Notes: generated by a model not told the origin, from the sequence alone. Positions 13,661-28,900 are shown, counted from the stretch's first letter. The stretch is 64,000 bases of DNA from Lates calcarifer (GCF_001640805.2 NC_066856.1:15723087-15787086), one strand, 5' to 3'. A program made the numbers and translations.

Positions 13661-15481
13661 CCAGCTTGCAGTTGATTGGCAGTTGGGAGGCAACTCTTCT
13701 GTCATAAAAACTGCCATCATGAAATAAAATGTGACATGGATTAAAACAATTACTGTTTAAAAAAAACATTGTGGAATAAAATGGACATATGAAAAGGGCA
13801 TTTTGAAAATAAAAATAGTATAATGAAATGCATATGAAATCTACTAATATGAACATAAAAGTAATAAAATAACATTTCATATGAATGGTTACCATTGTCT
13901 AAAATTATTGTGTAATTATTTGTGTATAATTACTCTACTTATTAATATGATTATGCATTTCTTAATGTCTTATTTATTTATTTATTTAATATTGAATACT
14001 CTGGGGCCCCATAAAAACACACAATTAAAATCAATTAATTTTGATGAAAATACACTCTTTGTCGATGAAGGCTTTTGTAGATGAAGGTTTACTTTATCAA
14101 ACTCTTCTTCAAGGTCACTGGCTAGTCAACTGCTTACCTAAGCCACATTTTTGCATGGTTGAAATACCACTGGATGGTTGAGTGGGTGAATTAGAAGGAG
14201 CAACAATATGTGAATGTCGCAGCAGTTTTCTCCACTTTGTGAGAAACCAAATACAGTGGCTGTCAGTGGGAAAGCTTTGCTATCTCAATACCCATATTGT
14301 TGCATCCCTAATGCTTTGTGTGCCATTTCACTGATCACAGAATGCGTAGGCTGTAATTCATGTTACAGTTTTATTCAGACTTTTTTGTGCTGTCAAGTTA
14401 TCAGTGCACATTAGCCTCAGCTTTTGTAGGGCTCCCCTCCAATTATTTCTAAGTGACCTTTTCATAACCAGCATGTTAGCTTTATGAAAGATGGCTGGCT
14501 GCAGAATCAGGGAAATTATACCTACCCAAAGGAAAGGATGCACTATTAAACAATTCAGGTTCTTAATAGTTAATTATAGTTATTGTAAAGTAGATAGATA
14601 CATATATAAATATGGTTCCCACATATTTCTCATTGCTTTTCCAACTGGCTTTCTTTTTAATGAAAGCACATGTTTTCATTTTAAATCTGTAGAAATCCAG
14701 GTTTTCATTACAGTTTATATTCCAAAATTGATTACACATAGCGCATTAAATACTGAATATTCAATATTTACTTCCTCTGAGTCTCTGTCCCTGACACACA
14801 GTGATAACAACTATTCGGCTTTGATACGAAGAACCTGAATAATGGATCCAATCCTCAGTAAATAGGATTAGTAACCAAGGTAACACTGATGTTGTTGGAA
14901 TATTGTGTGCACACACACACATGCACACACATATTTTCTCACTGGAAGTCTTTTTTTCCCTCTTTATCCAACTTAATTTTCCATTGCAGGAGGCTGCGGA
15001 CACTGTGTGGCCTCAGTATCTTCACACTTACATGATGCAGTGAAGTGCTATAACAGGTTTGTTCAGCTAATTATAGCATAGCATGAGATTATGTCGGAAT
15101 TTACAGCAAGAGGATGTAATTCACAAACTGGGTGATGGTTGTGTGTCGTCGTAAGGTCACTTGCTCTGTATCTAGATGAAGGAGGAAACTGAGCAGCCAT
15201 CCAGAAATACGAGAGTAGCCATGTGATTTACAAGGCAGGGATTCTCTATCAGGCAACCATTACACCTGAGACTGTGACCATGCTAGGCATTCAGCTGCTC
15301 ATCCATGGATAAACACATATTATTTCACTTGGCAGCACATATTTGTAGCATTACACCATCTAAAGTCTCATGCTATTCACTTTTCCAGAATTATTCAGCA
15401 ACCACTACAGGTGTTTAATGATTCACGACTCCTCTGGGCTCATTGTTTACAGTGCTGCATCAGCTCGTGTTTGTTTCCATA

Positions 15482-15498
15482 TGTGTGTGTGTGTGTGT
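15482..15498. repeat. (TG)n microsatellite
   Basis: Short uninterrupted TG run followed by TCTGTGTCTGCTG. Confidence 0.9.
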
Positions 15499-17780
15499 CT
15501 GTGTCTGCTGCTCGCCATCTCTCAAGTGACCTTGACATTTATCAGCACCATGTAGTGCATGCACATAGACATACATGTGCTAACTCAAATGAGCTCCACA
15601 ATGGCCACCTAACAGTAGTTTAAACCTACAATCTAATGCCCATCCCATATTGATGTCTGTGGACAGGTCATGGGGAACATGGCAAATCAGTGGAGAAGTG
15701 TTAGATTGCCTCTCTTGTCAGATAAATCAGGAGTGGGTAACGGTCATGGAGCCCTTTTATTGCTCTTTACTGTTATATTTCATGTTGTCTTCACTGTTGT
15801 TTTCTTTAGAGCAGGACACTAATTTATTCCATCAGTGGTTTTCCTGCTGACCTTGCCTTTTAGTTTATTTACAACCTCCATTAAGCTTCACATCCCATGA
15901 AGTGATAGTGTCATGGGGAGAAACATGGGAAAACAGTACTGGAAGTGATAGACACCGGTTGTGTAATTGGCAAAATAATTGTTCCGAGGGCTTGACATTT
16001 GTTATCATGAAAGCACAAAGAGGAGCTTCATCCCAGAAATGCAGTCGGCAAACTGCTTTTAGAGGAAAAATGACGACCTGGTGTTTAAAACCTGCTCTTT
16101 AAGAATGATTACAGCTTCTACAGTTCTGCTTTTTTTGTCAGTAAAGAGCAGAGGACAGTTAAGTCTTAATTTTCACTTTCATGCCAGTGCGGTCATGTCA
16201 GAATAGGTGACACATTTTTCAAAAGGTGGATGTCTTCTTTTGGAATGAAACACTTTGCGCTGTTCTGGCATTACATAAAATCCTGGCATGCCTTGCTTGT
16301 AATATGGTACAAAAAGCATCCCAATCTCCAACCAATGATAAAGACATATGGATAAGGTCAGCAGAAAAAGCCCCAAGGTCATGTGGTTGACAGCACTGCT
16401 GTGTTGGGATTGTGGTGGTGTGAAAGGAGAAGGGATTTACTGTGGAGCAGAAGTAACCATATTACTGAGTTCTCGCTTGCTCTGTAATGCATTGCGCCGT
16501 TGTAGACAGGCTCTTAAAAGGTTGTTGTTTGGCTCTGGCCACCTGCCTGATTTATAGACATTTTTTCATAGAGGGAGGGAACTCATTGAATTGATTCCTT
16601 TTGTAATTTCCTACCACTCCACCACTGTACATTTCTCTTTGCCATGCCTCAGCCACTCTGCTCTGATTGTTGCCAAGGCAGCTTGACGGGCTGAGGAAAG
16701 GCTGGAGAAGCTGCTCACTGAAACAGAACAGAGAAAGGTGGCCTGATACACCTTTTCCACTGGTATTGCTGCCATGTACTGCAGAGGTGGAATAATTGCT
16801 TCATGGATTCCTTCCATTTATATCTTGTCTCAAAGTGTGTCTCTCTGCAATGAAAGCAATGGCAACAACTGTGAAAAAAATCCCCTCCATTTGTAAATCA
16901 ATGTCTGTATTTGTACTGTTGGCTGCATAGCATCTCTGTGGTGCACCCAGCCATAAATATGTTTGCTTTTGTGAAGTGTGGTCAGAGACCAAAGCTATTC
17001 TGTGCCACAAGGACAAACTGCAGACACAACATTTTGTCTGATTTGAAGCCAAAAGAATAGTTTGTATATTAATCTAATTTAATATCAACAGCAGAATGGA
17101 CTCAAGGCAATTATATGCCATATAGTGCATTCCACTTTTCTACCTGCCTCTTGAAAAATTAGTTTAGTCTCCAAGATAGACAGACATAAACCTAATTTTC
17201 CCCACAATTTCAATCACTGGCTGCCCTTTGGCTTTATGAGTCAGGGCACACAGTGTTTGGCTGAAATTCAACTCAGTAAGTAGACAGTTATAGCAGAGAT
17301 GGTCTATAAAAGGAAAAGGAACAACTCTAATTTTGCCAGCCGAGGGTTCTTGGAGCACTGTAAAAATCATGAATGAATTACAGCAAATGGGACATTTACA
17401 CACCATTACTATTTATGGCTATTACGAGTCAGGAGGATTGTTTTTCTGAACAATACTTGGATGGAAAAAGACAGCAAAATCTTTGAGGTAAATGCCTTTT
17501 ATATAGAATAGTGTGAGGAGGCATGTTTGCAGCTTCTTTGATAATCATCTTCCATGCTCGGTTCAGAAGAATAGTGGATCTGATACCAACGTGTGTGTTT
17601 GCAGTGTGAATATACTGTATTTTCCATGTAGGGAGGTTGGATAGATAGGAAGAAGCCAGTGGATGTAGAAACACACACTGAACACAATACCATTAAACAG
17701 ATAAATTTTATCAATATTGTTCCTTGTACTGTTTGCCCTTATTGTTGAACTTTTTTTGCATTGTTAGCCCAGCACCAAAC

Positions 17781-17885
17781 GTTAGCTGCTAGCCTACTAA
17801 CATACTGCAGCATTCAGCAGCTAAAGAGACATTTTTCTACATCTTTCTCATGAGATGGTGGAGAAAAAATCAGAGCTAAAACCAG
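17781..17885 (+). repeat. interspersed repeat fragment (GTTAGCTGCTAGCC type)
   Basis: The ordered strings GTTAGCTGCTAGCCTACTAA, CAGCAGCTAAAGAG and GGTGGAGA...CAGAGCTAAAA match a short repeat I remember as common in percomorph genomes. The family name is unknown to me. Identity rests on memory, not a search. Confidence 0.45.
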
Positions 17886-20800
17886 GCTCTGATTATAAGC
17901 CTGGTAACATCAGTGCACACTAGCACAAAGACTTTTGTAGATATCATGACACTGCTTGTCGAGCAGGACTCAGTATGTAACATGGACAAGTCTTAGTATT
18001 ACAAACCCACTTGTTTATCTTGCTTGAAGCTTTGGGTCTGACGCACGTTTTCTTCTCTGGGTTTACCATAGTGGTGTACATTTGCTGCTGACAAACCTGT
18101 ATACTCAATCCTTATTCTTATCTTATAAAGACTTGCTGCCCTCCACACATACATGCCAAACTGCAGCCCGTACATCAAAGAATTCTGAAGGGAACAACGT
18201 TAGCAAGCTACATTTGAAGACTTAACAGTCCACTTTCTAAATACTTTAATTTTTTGTATTCTAGAGAATGTCTTTTTACTTGGGTGGTTACAATATTTAT
18301 GGTTTAGTAGAAACACTATACCATGTGTACCTCATACATCTTATCTGATTTCAGTTCCACTGCCTTTCTCAGCAGGGCCCTTTTCTCTTACCTGCAGCAA
18401 ACCTCATTTCACTACAAATGGTGACTCTATGCTTTGCAGCTCTAACTGTTTATTCTTTCCGAACTCTGTTCTCAGAAAATTCATTGACTCTTAAAAAGCC
18501 TGGAGCAATGATACAATTAGCTAAGATGCAAATGGAGTAATTTCTCACTTGGCTCTCGTTCACCTGCAGTGGGGAAATGTGTAATATGCTGTGGGAGAAA
18601 CTCCTGTGTGCCAGGGCATGGCAAACATGGGCTGATGTATGAGTGGAATTTGTTATTGTCCGGGGGGAGTCCACTGTTTGTGACGGACAGGGGAACATTT
18701 CAGCTGCAATGACAAGATTTCATTTCTTTGTATGGTAGTATACAGCTGCACAGAGTTGAAACTAATCTGGTCAAACACAGTGAGCTGTCGAGTGCAGAAT
18801 AGATCAATCTCTGTCTGCTCTTAATCCAATTTGATTGGTAAGGATAGCACCAGGGTGTTTTATGATATAAAACCCACTCTGCATGATTGTTTTGAAAGCT
18901 TCCTCTCCACTACATGGCTCCACAGGATATTTAAGCATTTAAGCATTCTCTCTACAGTGCAGTGGGATATTCCCATCTTCTCAAAATGGGAAGGCAGACA
19001 AATTACATCTGTTTCTGAATTACCAGGTATGACCACTGTGTTTATGAGCACATCAGGCAAATCTCTTTGTAGGATAAAATCAACATAAAGACACTTAGGT
19101 GTTGAAATCCTTCACTTTAGTTCAGGCAGTATGAAAATATACTCAAGGTCAGATGGACTGTGCCCAACTACTTCATATTGTATACTGTTGGTTACCATAG
19201 CAATGCTTCATGTTTTATGTACTTAACAGATGTTTTAAATGCAAATGACTTTGTCAAATGTGGTGGAGAGTAAATTAAGGCTCACACAATGAAAAAGTAC
19301 TAGTGCAAGTGTACTTAACTCCACTCTCCTGGGAATAAACTGTAAATAAACCTTAAACTTTTCATCTCTGCACTTACACATTTCCATGCAAAATGCACTC
19401 ACATCCTCATCAGGCTCTTTAGATGGTGAATACCCTACTATATTCACCAGCTAGTCGTTAACTTTGTCTGTCTGCACTGGGTCTTCCAGGACTGAGGTGA
19501 ACAGCTGCCTGCTGTGGACAAAAACAGCATGCTGTGAAACTTTGTCCTGGAAGATTCTATAAAGCTCCATAAAGCTGAGGGGAACTGCAGAGTTAGGAGA
19601 TGATTTTCTTTAGGTTCATCACTATGGGCAACCCATTTCACATGCAAGTAGACCATTGTTATCATGAAAATATTGATTATACCCACATTAAACCAGAGGA
19701 CTGCATATATAAACTCCTATTCCTACTCAAACCACATTGAAATCCATAGAGAGAAACTATGAAAAAATATAAAATGACATGACTGCAACCAAAATGTTTA
19801 GACATGCCAAAATAATAACAGTATGCTGTGATGTGGTGAGTCTAATGAATCTGGCCGTTGACCGTTCTGCTCTCCCCATTAAATCTGGATGTGTCATCAT
19901 TAGCGCGCAAAGTTGCAGCTGCAGCTGGGACAAAATTTTAATGGGGGCAAATTAGCATTTGTTAACATCTACTCTGCAGGAGAGGTAGAGCAAAGTCTCA
20001 ACTCTTCATTAGAAGCATTAATGTACACTTTAAAAAGTGTTTGACTGTAATGAAAACACAAACTGGAGCCCAGGCTTCAGCATCTAAAACAGCCATGTAG
20101 CCAAGCAGCAGTATGTTTTGTCAGAGTGGTGGACATTTCATTTAATCTTGTTCCAAGCTCCCTGCAATTAACAGTTTGCAGAAGGATATTTCTTATTTAT
20201 GGGCGCCCCTGTGAGCCACACTGTGCTCAATAGCCTGTATTGTAAAAGGATGACAGGCAATTTTTTGGCTTCAAAGGCTTGGCAACAGCTCAGTGGAATT
20301 TAAATGACCTTAAAATTCACAGGTTTCGTTTATGAAATTACTATGCAGAAAAGCAGGAATATTATCTGTATAATGTCATCAAAATAAGCTAATTTCACCA
20401 AATTTATGTACTTTGCTTTTATTGTGGGCTGTGCATATGAATGCTGTGCGTGCTGTTTTTGAGTGAAATTTCAAGAGGTTACAGAAAAGAGATGTTTGGC
20501 ATTGCTTCTTCTCTGGTGGCGTTGCACAGAGGGGCTGGTCGGCCATCTGTAGCCTTGAAATGACCTGCGTGTCAGCAGAGAGTCGTCCAGCAGCACTTGC
20601 CCTTGCCCATGGCACCAACCTGGCACCAAAACTGTTTTATGAGAGGATGCTTGTCCGTCACCCTCCCCTGGTTTGTGTACGTATTTCTACTGGTGGCGCA
20701 GCAGGGTGCTGCGACTTGGACACACAGAGAGGAAAAGCTCTCTGTCTGCTGTGAAGTGCAGCTGCCATACGTTCACACTGCAAGCAACACAATCAATCAA

Positions 20801-23103
20801 GGCAGCAGAAATTAATTAGTTTCATATTGAGGTAAGCGGCCAGGGAATCTCAGCCTACACATGCAGATTTGGCCAAGAAATTTTGGCCATTGCTCTACTT
20901 TATGTGGCCATCATGCTTCAATGGGCAGGTTTTCCTGCTTTGCTGTTTCCAATGTCAGTTTCATTTTTATTCATAATCATTTTGCCTGCCAAGTGCAAAA
21001 TGGATGAAAAGTTTATTCTGGTCATTCATCGCTTCCCACATGACTGGATAAACATCTCAACCACTGGAAGTAATTTGCCACAATCAGACCGTCTCAAACT
21101 ACTTGTAGGGCAACTTAAAAAAAACACAATATGTTGACATGAGTAAATATTATAAAGGAAAGTATCCACATAGTTCTCTTCCCAGTGGAACTCCCAAAGA
21201 AAGAGATGCAAATCACCGAAAACAGCACTGACAGGTCTGTGTGAAGGGACCTGTAGGATATGTACACCGAGTACATCAGTTTGAAACACTCCTCTGATGG
21301 ACTTTGATGATACAAATCTCCATCATGTTATGTTTATGCCTGTGACTGCTCCCTCCTCTTATTGCGAGGCTAAATGTTCAAAGGTAGCAGAAACTTTATG
21401 TAATGCATTGACAAGGTAAAAAAAAAAATAAATTAAAAAATCACATTGCGAACTTCAAAGCATCCCCAACACTTCAAAAGCGTCTTCACAGTTCGGTGAC
21501 TAATCTTCAAACTCATGCCAAGGATTGAACTGATAGTGCCGCTGTGTATAGCAGGTACAAACATCCTTGTCAGCGCCACTGAGGTGTGAGGTGTAGAGAA
21601 AGGGAAAGGAGATAAAACCAAAAGCTAATTGAGACAAAGTCTGTCCCTGGCCCATGTGAAATACAAAGCCCCTGGCTGAAGACATTTGGTAATTACACCT
21701 GCCAGAGAACCAATCAGTCAAATGAATACACCATTAGAGGTTGAAGCCAGACATTAACGTAAATTGGAAAATTATTGGTGATCCTTGCGGTTTATCCCAG
21801 TGATTTATCACAATTAAAGCTACTGTAAAGACAGAGAATTACTGAATGCAAATTCACTGAATGTCTACTGCTGGAAAAAATACCATCCATAAATACAATA
21901 AAAAAATCTTTAAAGAACATTGTTAGGGATATACGCTTAATGAAAAATTGTGCAGTGACCTCAGGTGGAATGGCCATATCAGAGCAATATGTGCTCAGAA
22001 ACTGAAACATTAATGTTGAAGTAAAAGGTTTATACAAAGTTCATTACAGTCCCTCTATTTACCCCACCAACACAGTAAATACAGATACTAAACATGACTC
22101 ACTTCACAGAAACATACTGAGTACATATTGTTAATAAGGTCAGTGGTTCAAACACAGTACATCTTGACATACATCAAGAACAATCAATGCACTTTCTTTA
22201 CCCCCTCTTAAGTTTTATAGATCAGAGAAACACACAGGTATGTGTAAAATCAAATAGATATTTTTTAGTAAAAATAGATTCAAGATGAAAACAGACCTTG
22301 CTATGGGGTTCAATTCAATGGATTCCCCTCAATTTAAAATGTGCATATAAAAGTAGCCTCTTGTCGTGAAGGGCCTCTTGTAGTGAAGGGCATAGTTCCC
22401 AAAAATCAAAGGAGACTAAGCAGGCCTTGCATCTAACGGTTGCATCTCAATAACCCAGGAGTCCCAAAAGAGCCACAGCAGAGTTACTGCTGAGCGTATG
22501 ACACATCTCATTCTCATCCTCACTAGTGCATGTTAGGAATACAAATACAGAACATAATAGTGTCGTGAGGAAGGAGACAGAAGCAGAAGAAACAAATGAC
22601 ATGTCTTAGAGTGGGAAACTGAATGTTCAACAGCTTTTATTTAATTGGCTGCATGTGGTGTCTCCATTAAAAATGGCTCCCGCCCTCTCCGTCTGTAAAT
22701 AGACACTTCATCACGCCCCCTCATTTCATTTCCCTTTAATTGCACAGCATTCGTAGTATAACAGTAAAGTACAATTAAAACAGTCTCAATATTTGCTGAC
22801 AGCCATGTGCTTTAAAGAGTTCACTTGATGTCTGAATAATTCAGAATTTAGAAGACAAGCTTGATGAAGGGGCTGATACCTCTTTTTCTGTCTCTTACAA
22901 ATAGGCAATGCAAACACAATTGCAGCAGGTAGTAATTGCTGCTAATTCTACCTATTCTAAACCAGACAAACCACAGCTCACTTACTCCAATCAGTAATTG
23001 CAAGGCACAGTTGCAGATTTTTAGAGCTAGTTGGAGCTCAAGGGAACCCTCGAGGGCCTCCCTGGGCAATGAAGCCCTTATCGTGCTTCATGACGTGTAG
23101 CAC

Positions 23104-23128
23104 TTTTTTTTTCTTCTTCTTCTTCTTG
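23104..23128. repeat. poly-T / (CTT)n simple repeat
   Basis: A T run is followed by about six CTT/TTC units. Confidence 0.9.
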
Positions 23129-25690
23129 CCCTGGCATGTTTCCATTTATCAGGTCTGCTGACGTACAGTGTAAGAGCTACAGACTTCAGTAAAATAGATC
23201 AGAGTATGAGGTTTGTGAAAAAAGAAGGCGGCGTATTGAACATACACGCACGCACGCTCAAAGGTAGCGGCACTCATAAAATACACAAATGTAGGAACTT
23301 GCGCACAGGCAGACGTGCACACAGATGGATGAACTCACTCAAACAGTACACAGAAGTGTAAAGTAAGTCGCATGCACACGCTTGTGCACAAACAAGGCAG
23401 ACATTAAAGCGGCAGAGAACCTCACACGGCGGACCGATCGCAATCCTTGAAGTATAAGTTTTGACAGTTTGACAGCGCATGCTTGCTTTTGTGTAGCAGA
23501 GGAGGCTTATGGAGTCTGTCTGCTGCCCTCGACTCTTCTTCTTCTCAGAGTAATGAAACGCGCCCACCATATGGCTTTATGCATAACACTACACAAGCTT
23601 GAGAAACTTCACTTGCATGAGACAAAAACAAACAAAATATAAAAATAGACATGAAGTAGCAAAGTAGTATCTCAGTTACGGGGTTCAGAAAGCAGTATTG
23701 TCATATGCATTTGAAGTTTTAGTTTTTTTCAAAATAAGACATCAGTCATATAGAAAAAGTGATTGTTGTCACAAAATAAGGCTCAGAAGTTGTCAAAAAA
23801 AACTAAACATATTTGTGAATTTGTTTATATCCAAGCAAAGAATCATCAGTTTTAGGATTGATAAATAAATATAGAAAAGGATTTCAGGCTCTTGAAATGG
23901 CTGCAAGACTTCATTTCCTTTCAGTGCAACAGTGTACGACATGTAAAGCACTGTGCAAAAGGCAGACCACATAATGACATTCTAGCTGTGGATGAACGCT
24001 CACATCCTCTTAAGAGCGATACATGAACTCAGCCGCTCAAATGGCATAGGTTCTTATGAGGGGAATGTCGCTTTGAGGGTGATGGGGGCCACCTTTAAAT
24101 GGAAAAATGCCATCTGTGCTCTTCTTCAGCCGCTGCTAAGACAAACTGTCATCTCTTGGTGTGACAACTATTTCTTATTCCCAAAGTGAAATCCCATCGT
24201 CATGTCTCACATTCTGAATATAGATGATTTAAAATGACTCTTCCCAAAAATATCCGTAAATAATGAAAAAATTGTTTCGTGTACCGGTTAAAAAAAACAG
24301 TGACACATGAAATCTTATCCACAAGGATTAGGGGCTCTATATCTGTCAAATACTAAAATAACTTAAGGTGAAGTGAACTGCTAAACCTTTGATCCTCCTC
24401 CCTCTGTCTCTATCTCCCTCTCATGCCTTATCACATCATCCATTTCCTCACTTGTTTGTTGCTGTGAGTGACACCTCGTACTCAGCCTTATACAATATCT
24501 GTCAGATTGCATTATTAATGCTGATGGAGCGCCGGATGAATCGTCATGTGAATAAACCTCCATGGCGGAGGAGGGCGGAGGAAGGGTGCAGAGAGGTCAA
24601 AAAATGATCAAAGAATTGTGGGGAAACGGATGACAGACAGGGCTTTTTTTTTTCGCCTCGCCACACCAACCCCAGGGAGTTTAAAATACATAGATAAACA
24701 GCTTTTTCATGGCAGAGTGAATCCTGTTAATTTGTCGTGCTGGTGGAGTAATAACAAGTATTACACAATAATAAGCTTCCCTTGTGGATCCTCTCTCTGT
24801 TGCGTCTTGATGCGGTGTTTTACAATCCTGTAATCGCCACAAAATAAATCACCCTAGAAATCTATTCCTGCTTATCACGTGGTGTTATTTGCCTGGTTGC
24901 AAAGTTATGGATTCACTTTGGTAAAAAACTATAAACACTGTCATATGATAATCACTGCGTGCTGATTCCCTGCTTTGCCTTGCAGAGTTGAAGAGGATTA
25001 AGCCTGGGTTCCCTTCATAGCTAACCCAATAATATGTATGACAGAGCTGCAGGCGGCTTAGTGTTTACTGCCTCCCCATCTCTCTGAGGAGCTCGGAAGT
25101 ACAGCATAGACAGGCCTTATGTTTTTCTCTCCATCACCTCTGCTCCTTCTCACGCTAAATCATTACTGATACCTACTGCACTGCACCTGTCCACAAGCTC
25201 TACATTATATACCAACAGCTCCATATAACTGCAGTGTTTTAGGATCGTCTCATATACAACACAGTGCCTTTAGCGAACCTGCACTGTGTGGTTTCTAGTG
25301 AAAACTACTTTTACTAAAAATACTGTTTACTGATGAGAATGTTGTTGACAATTTTTAGTTAGAATTTCTTGACCGAATAACTAAATCCACATTATATTTG
25401 AAAAGATGATCAAACTCATCATGAAATGTACCATAAATGAACATGAATGAACTTATCACAATGAACAACATGAATTTTAAAACATTTCAAATGTAAATAC
25501 TATCAGAAAATGTTAATATTCTAGCGTTGTATGTAGTTAAAGGCAAGTTTTAGACCACTAGTAGTGCTAAGAGCTCTTTTTTATGGGGCACCTTTAATGA
25601 CCTGCTGATCAATTAGGTTTTGGGAGTGACAGCAGGTTCCATCCTGTGTAAATTGTGGTATTGGTGTGATGCTTTTCTTTAGATATGGGA

Positions 25691-25930
25691 TTTAAAGGGG
25701 CTATTTGTAAGTTTTCTCAGTCTATTTTTTTGTTTTCCACAAAAATGATGAACCAGACAGTATATTTGTGGGCCATAAATGCAAAACAGCAAGTTGAAAC
25801 ATTCTGAAATGCTGTAGAGTCAGATAATAATTCTTTTTGAGTTTGTTATTATGAATAATCCATTTTTACATTGCACTTAATAATTTGATCAGTTGTTAAT
25901 ATAAAATAATTGATTAAAGCAGCTTTAAGT
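25691..25930. repeat. MITE-like element with TTAAAG(G/C) ends
   Basis: The left end reads TTTAAAGGGGCTATTTGTAA. The right end, reversed, reads ACTTAAAGCTGCTTTAATCA. The short, imperfect terminal inverted repeat and the 240-bp non-coding AT-rich interior fit a small non-autonomous element. The same left end recurs at 63939-63966, and a GGTGCTATATGTAAG variant occurs at about 27149 and, inverted, near 35275-35298, which shows it is dispersed. The superfamily is not assigned. Confidence 0.5.
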
Positions 25931-28900
25931 TATAGGTCTGCACTTGAACAATGCCAGCTTTAAAATAGTATCTTAGCTGTAAGGTTGGCTAAAAGTAAGC
26001 CAAAAGTACATGGTGTTTAGGTTATTTATGCACTCCATAGTTTTGAATACAAAACATTTTTCATTGCTCACTGGCTTGGGAGGTGTTTTGGTTGTTGTCT
26101 GTCTTCCAAGTTAGTCATCAGAAGTCCTTGGCTACATGACATACATTTTCAAGTCTATCACTCATGACAGCAGCATGCTGGTTATTTCAAAAGACACCGA
26201 CAGCATACACAAACTGCAGCTGAGAGATTTTTCTGTCTTCTCCTGTGACAACAATATGATGCTTTCTAATGAATGTTACGGAAAAAGAAGAAATGTGGAG
26301 ATGCACTTTGTCAAATTCTGATGTGTGCCACATGGATACACAGTGCAAGAAATGTGACTTTGTCAGCAGTGACTGTGAGGAAATCTGATTCCAGCTTACC
26401 TAAGATGCTGGCAGTACTTTTGTCAAGACAACAGAAATGGAGAGAACATGACTGATACTTGGGGAATTGTTTTAGTGCAGATAAAACTTGAAGGTACATA
26501 GTAACTGTGTCCAAAATAAGTGAGAAAAGGCACAAAAAAGTGTAAATTGTTGTTAATCTGTGTCTATGTGTCTTTTCGACATTACTGTCAGTTCAGATTC
26601 CATCCTAGAGGATTTAAACAGTCATCCAGAACAAACAGATATGAGCAGCAATTTTGGCTCAAAAGTCTGTAGTATTTCAGTCAATTTAAATGTCTTTGTT
26701 TTGGTTATGAAACAACCAAATGTGATGCAGAAACTACTCAAGTGTTTTCACTGAGAATCTGAAGTATCCTACTGAATCCACTCTGTGATGGTGCATCTTG
26801 GTTATGAACATTTTAATGACAAAGATGAGGAGCACCGACTCCATTATTCAGAATGCAGAAAGACATGTAATGACTTTCTCCTCCTACTAATGACTCACCC
26901 GGGAGCTTATTGATGAAAGTGTATTTTTGTGTAATAGACAGGACATGCAAGAGAATATGATGAAAAATACCACATGAATAAAATAACTAAAAAATGTTTT
27001 TCTTTAGTTTGTGTTGGGTTAGACAGGTAAAAATCTGTATACTTAAATAATACATATACAGAAATAATCTCACCCTAAAAAACATCATTTACCTGTGATG
27101 GCAATTGGCAGAGCTTTTCCTTGGCTACAATCACAACTAATAGCTTCAAGGTGCTATATGTAAGATTTTACTGTTGCTACATAGATGGTGTGAGCATTAA
27201 CAGCTGTTTATTTACCAAGAGCTTCAGCCATCATTATGTTTACAAGACAAGAGGTTAGTATATGCCCTCTGGGCAGCACTACTTGTTCATCCTCTCATGT
27301 TGGACTGAAGGCAGACTGGATGCTACTATTTCACTTGCCAAAAACTGGGTGTCGAAAACTTCATATTCCACTAAAGACAAACTTCAGCATTTTCTTGAAG
27401 CCTTGTCTGCGTCTAATGTTAAACCATAACCCTGTCAATAATATTTCAGTTATAAATAAAGACCAAGTGAGTTTCCTATGTGCAAGCAAACTGAATCTCA
27501 GAATTGCTAGTGAAGGACACTGTAATGCAAATTTCTCTACACAAATATCCTCAAAGCTCACAGGGTTACATGTTTTGAAACCACATTTTTACTAAGTTTG
27601 ATTGCTTTTCCCAGTGTAATAATTAAGTGCATACAAAAAGATCCCAGAGGGTGCTTATCAGTTAGACACATGCATCAATGAGCCTGTTATTTATCACTGA
27701 AAGACAGGCTTCTCTGTATTTATCTCTGTGGAGGCCATGACCCATGACTCCAGCTGGATGATGATGATGTGGTGGAGAACACCTGCTCACTTTCATCACT
27801 TTTTTTTTCACATGATTTCCAGGTCATGTCCCGGTTGCTTGGACTAGGCCAGTAAGCGAGTTGGAAAAATGCCAAGGTATTGATTTTATGGCAGTTGCTA
27901 GAGTTGTAACAGAGTTGTAAGTAGCAGGTTATTGTTGCAGCACCCATTCAGTCTTCAGGATGACATACAGTATATGGTCTCTTTAGCACTTGTTTTAATT
28001 GTAATCCTTGAAGGTGTGTTTCTTATACTTTAAACTCTAAATCTGATATATTTTCCTCTCATCTGCAGTCAAATAGTTATACAAATATTAATTACATTGG
28101 CAGTGTTGCTTTGCTGGTATTAAATGATCAGGCCTATATTGTCTTAGTTGTTGCAAACTACCAGACTCTTCCTGCTCACCTTATACTTCAGCCAATTAGT
28201 GACACAAACTATATGCTTTCATTTCTCATCATATGTGCCTCTGTTCTTGGTTTTAGCTTTTGCTGATAATGGTGTCCCCTAATGGAAAGTTTGGATTACA
28301 CCCAGTTTGTGCTCAGACTGGACTATGAGTCTGTGTACATGTGGATTCTCTGAACACGTTGGTGCCAAGGTTTCCTTCTTCTTTCAAGCAGATCGAAATT
28401 GAAATGTGCTCATCTTTAAATACTGAGAACACCCAGTCTGTGTGGATGTGGTAATCGTGTCTGAGAACAAAATAATTAATACAGGCGAATGAACAGGGGG
28501 GTTACTCTATATTCCATGTAAACACTCTGTCCTGTGTATGATTATTAACAGGATGACTCATAACTGGGATACTTGTGGTCACATAAACATACTTATTATT
28601 CATTTCATTCATGACACTTGTATAAGTCAAAAATGCGTGTCAGTTGAACATAATGCAGCCTTTAAAAACAGGATAATTAAATGACATGCTAATTTGTGGA
28701 TGTGGTTTCAAACACCAGTATTAATACTGTACGAATATGTAACTCAGAGGACATGAGTAAATGTAAAATCAATCATTATGTTAAAATCAGTGTGAAAATA
28801 TGTTTTTTTTTTGTTTTAGCAGTAAAAACATCACAATTGAGACTATCCAGGCTTTAGCTTGAAACTGACCTATGGCATATTATTGGTCATAGGTCACTGC

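Noticed and set aside
17881..17905. Hairpin ACCAGGCT...AGCCTGGT as a terminator or miRNA
   Set aside because: The stem is only 8 bp and sits at the end of a dispersed repeat, too short for a miRNA precursor.
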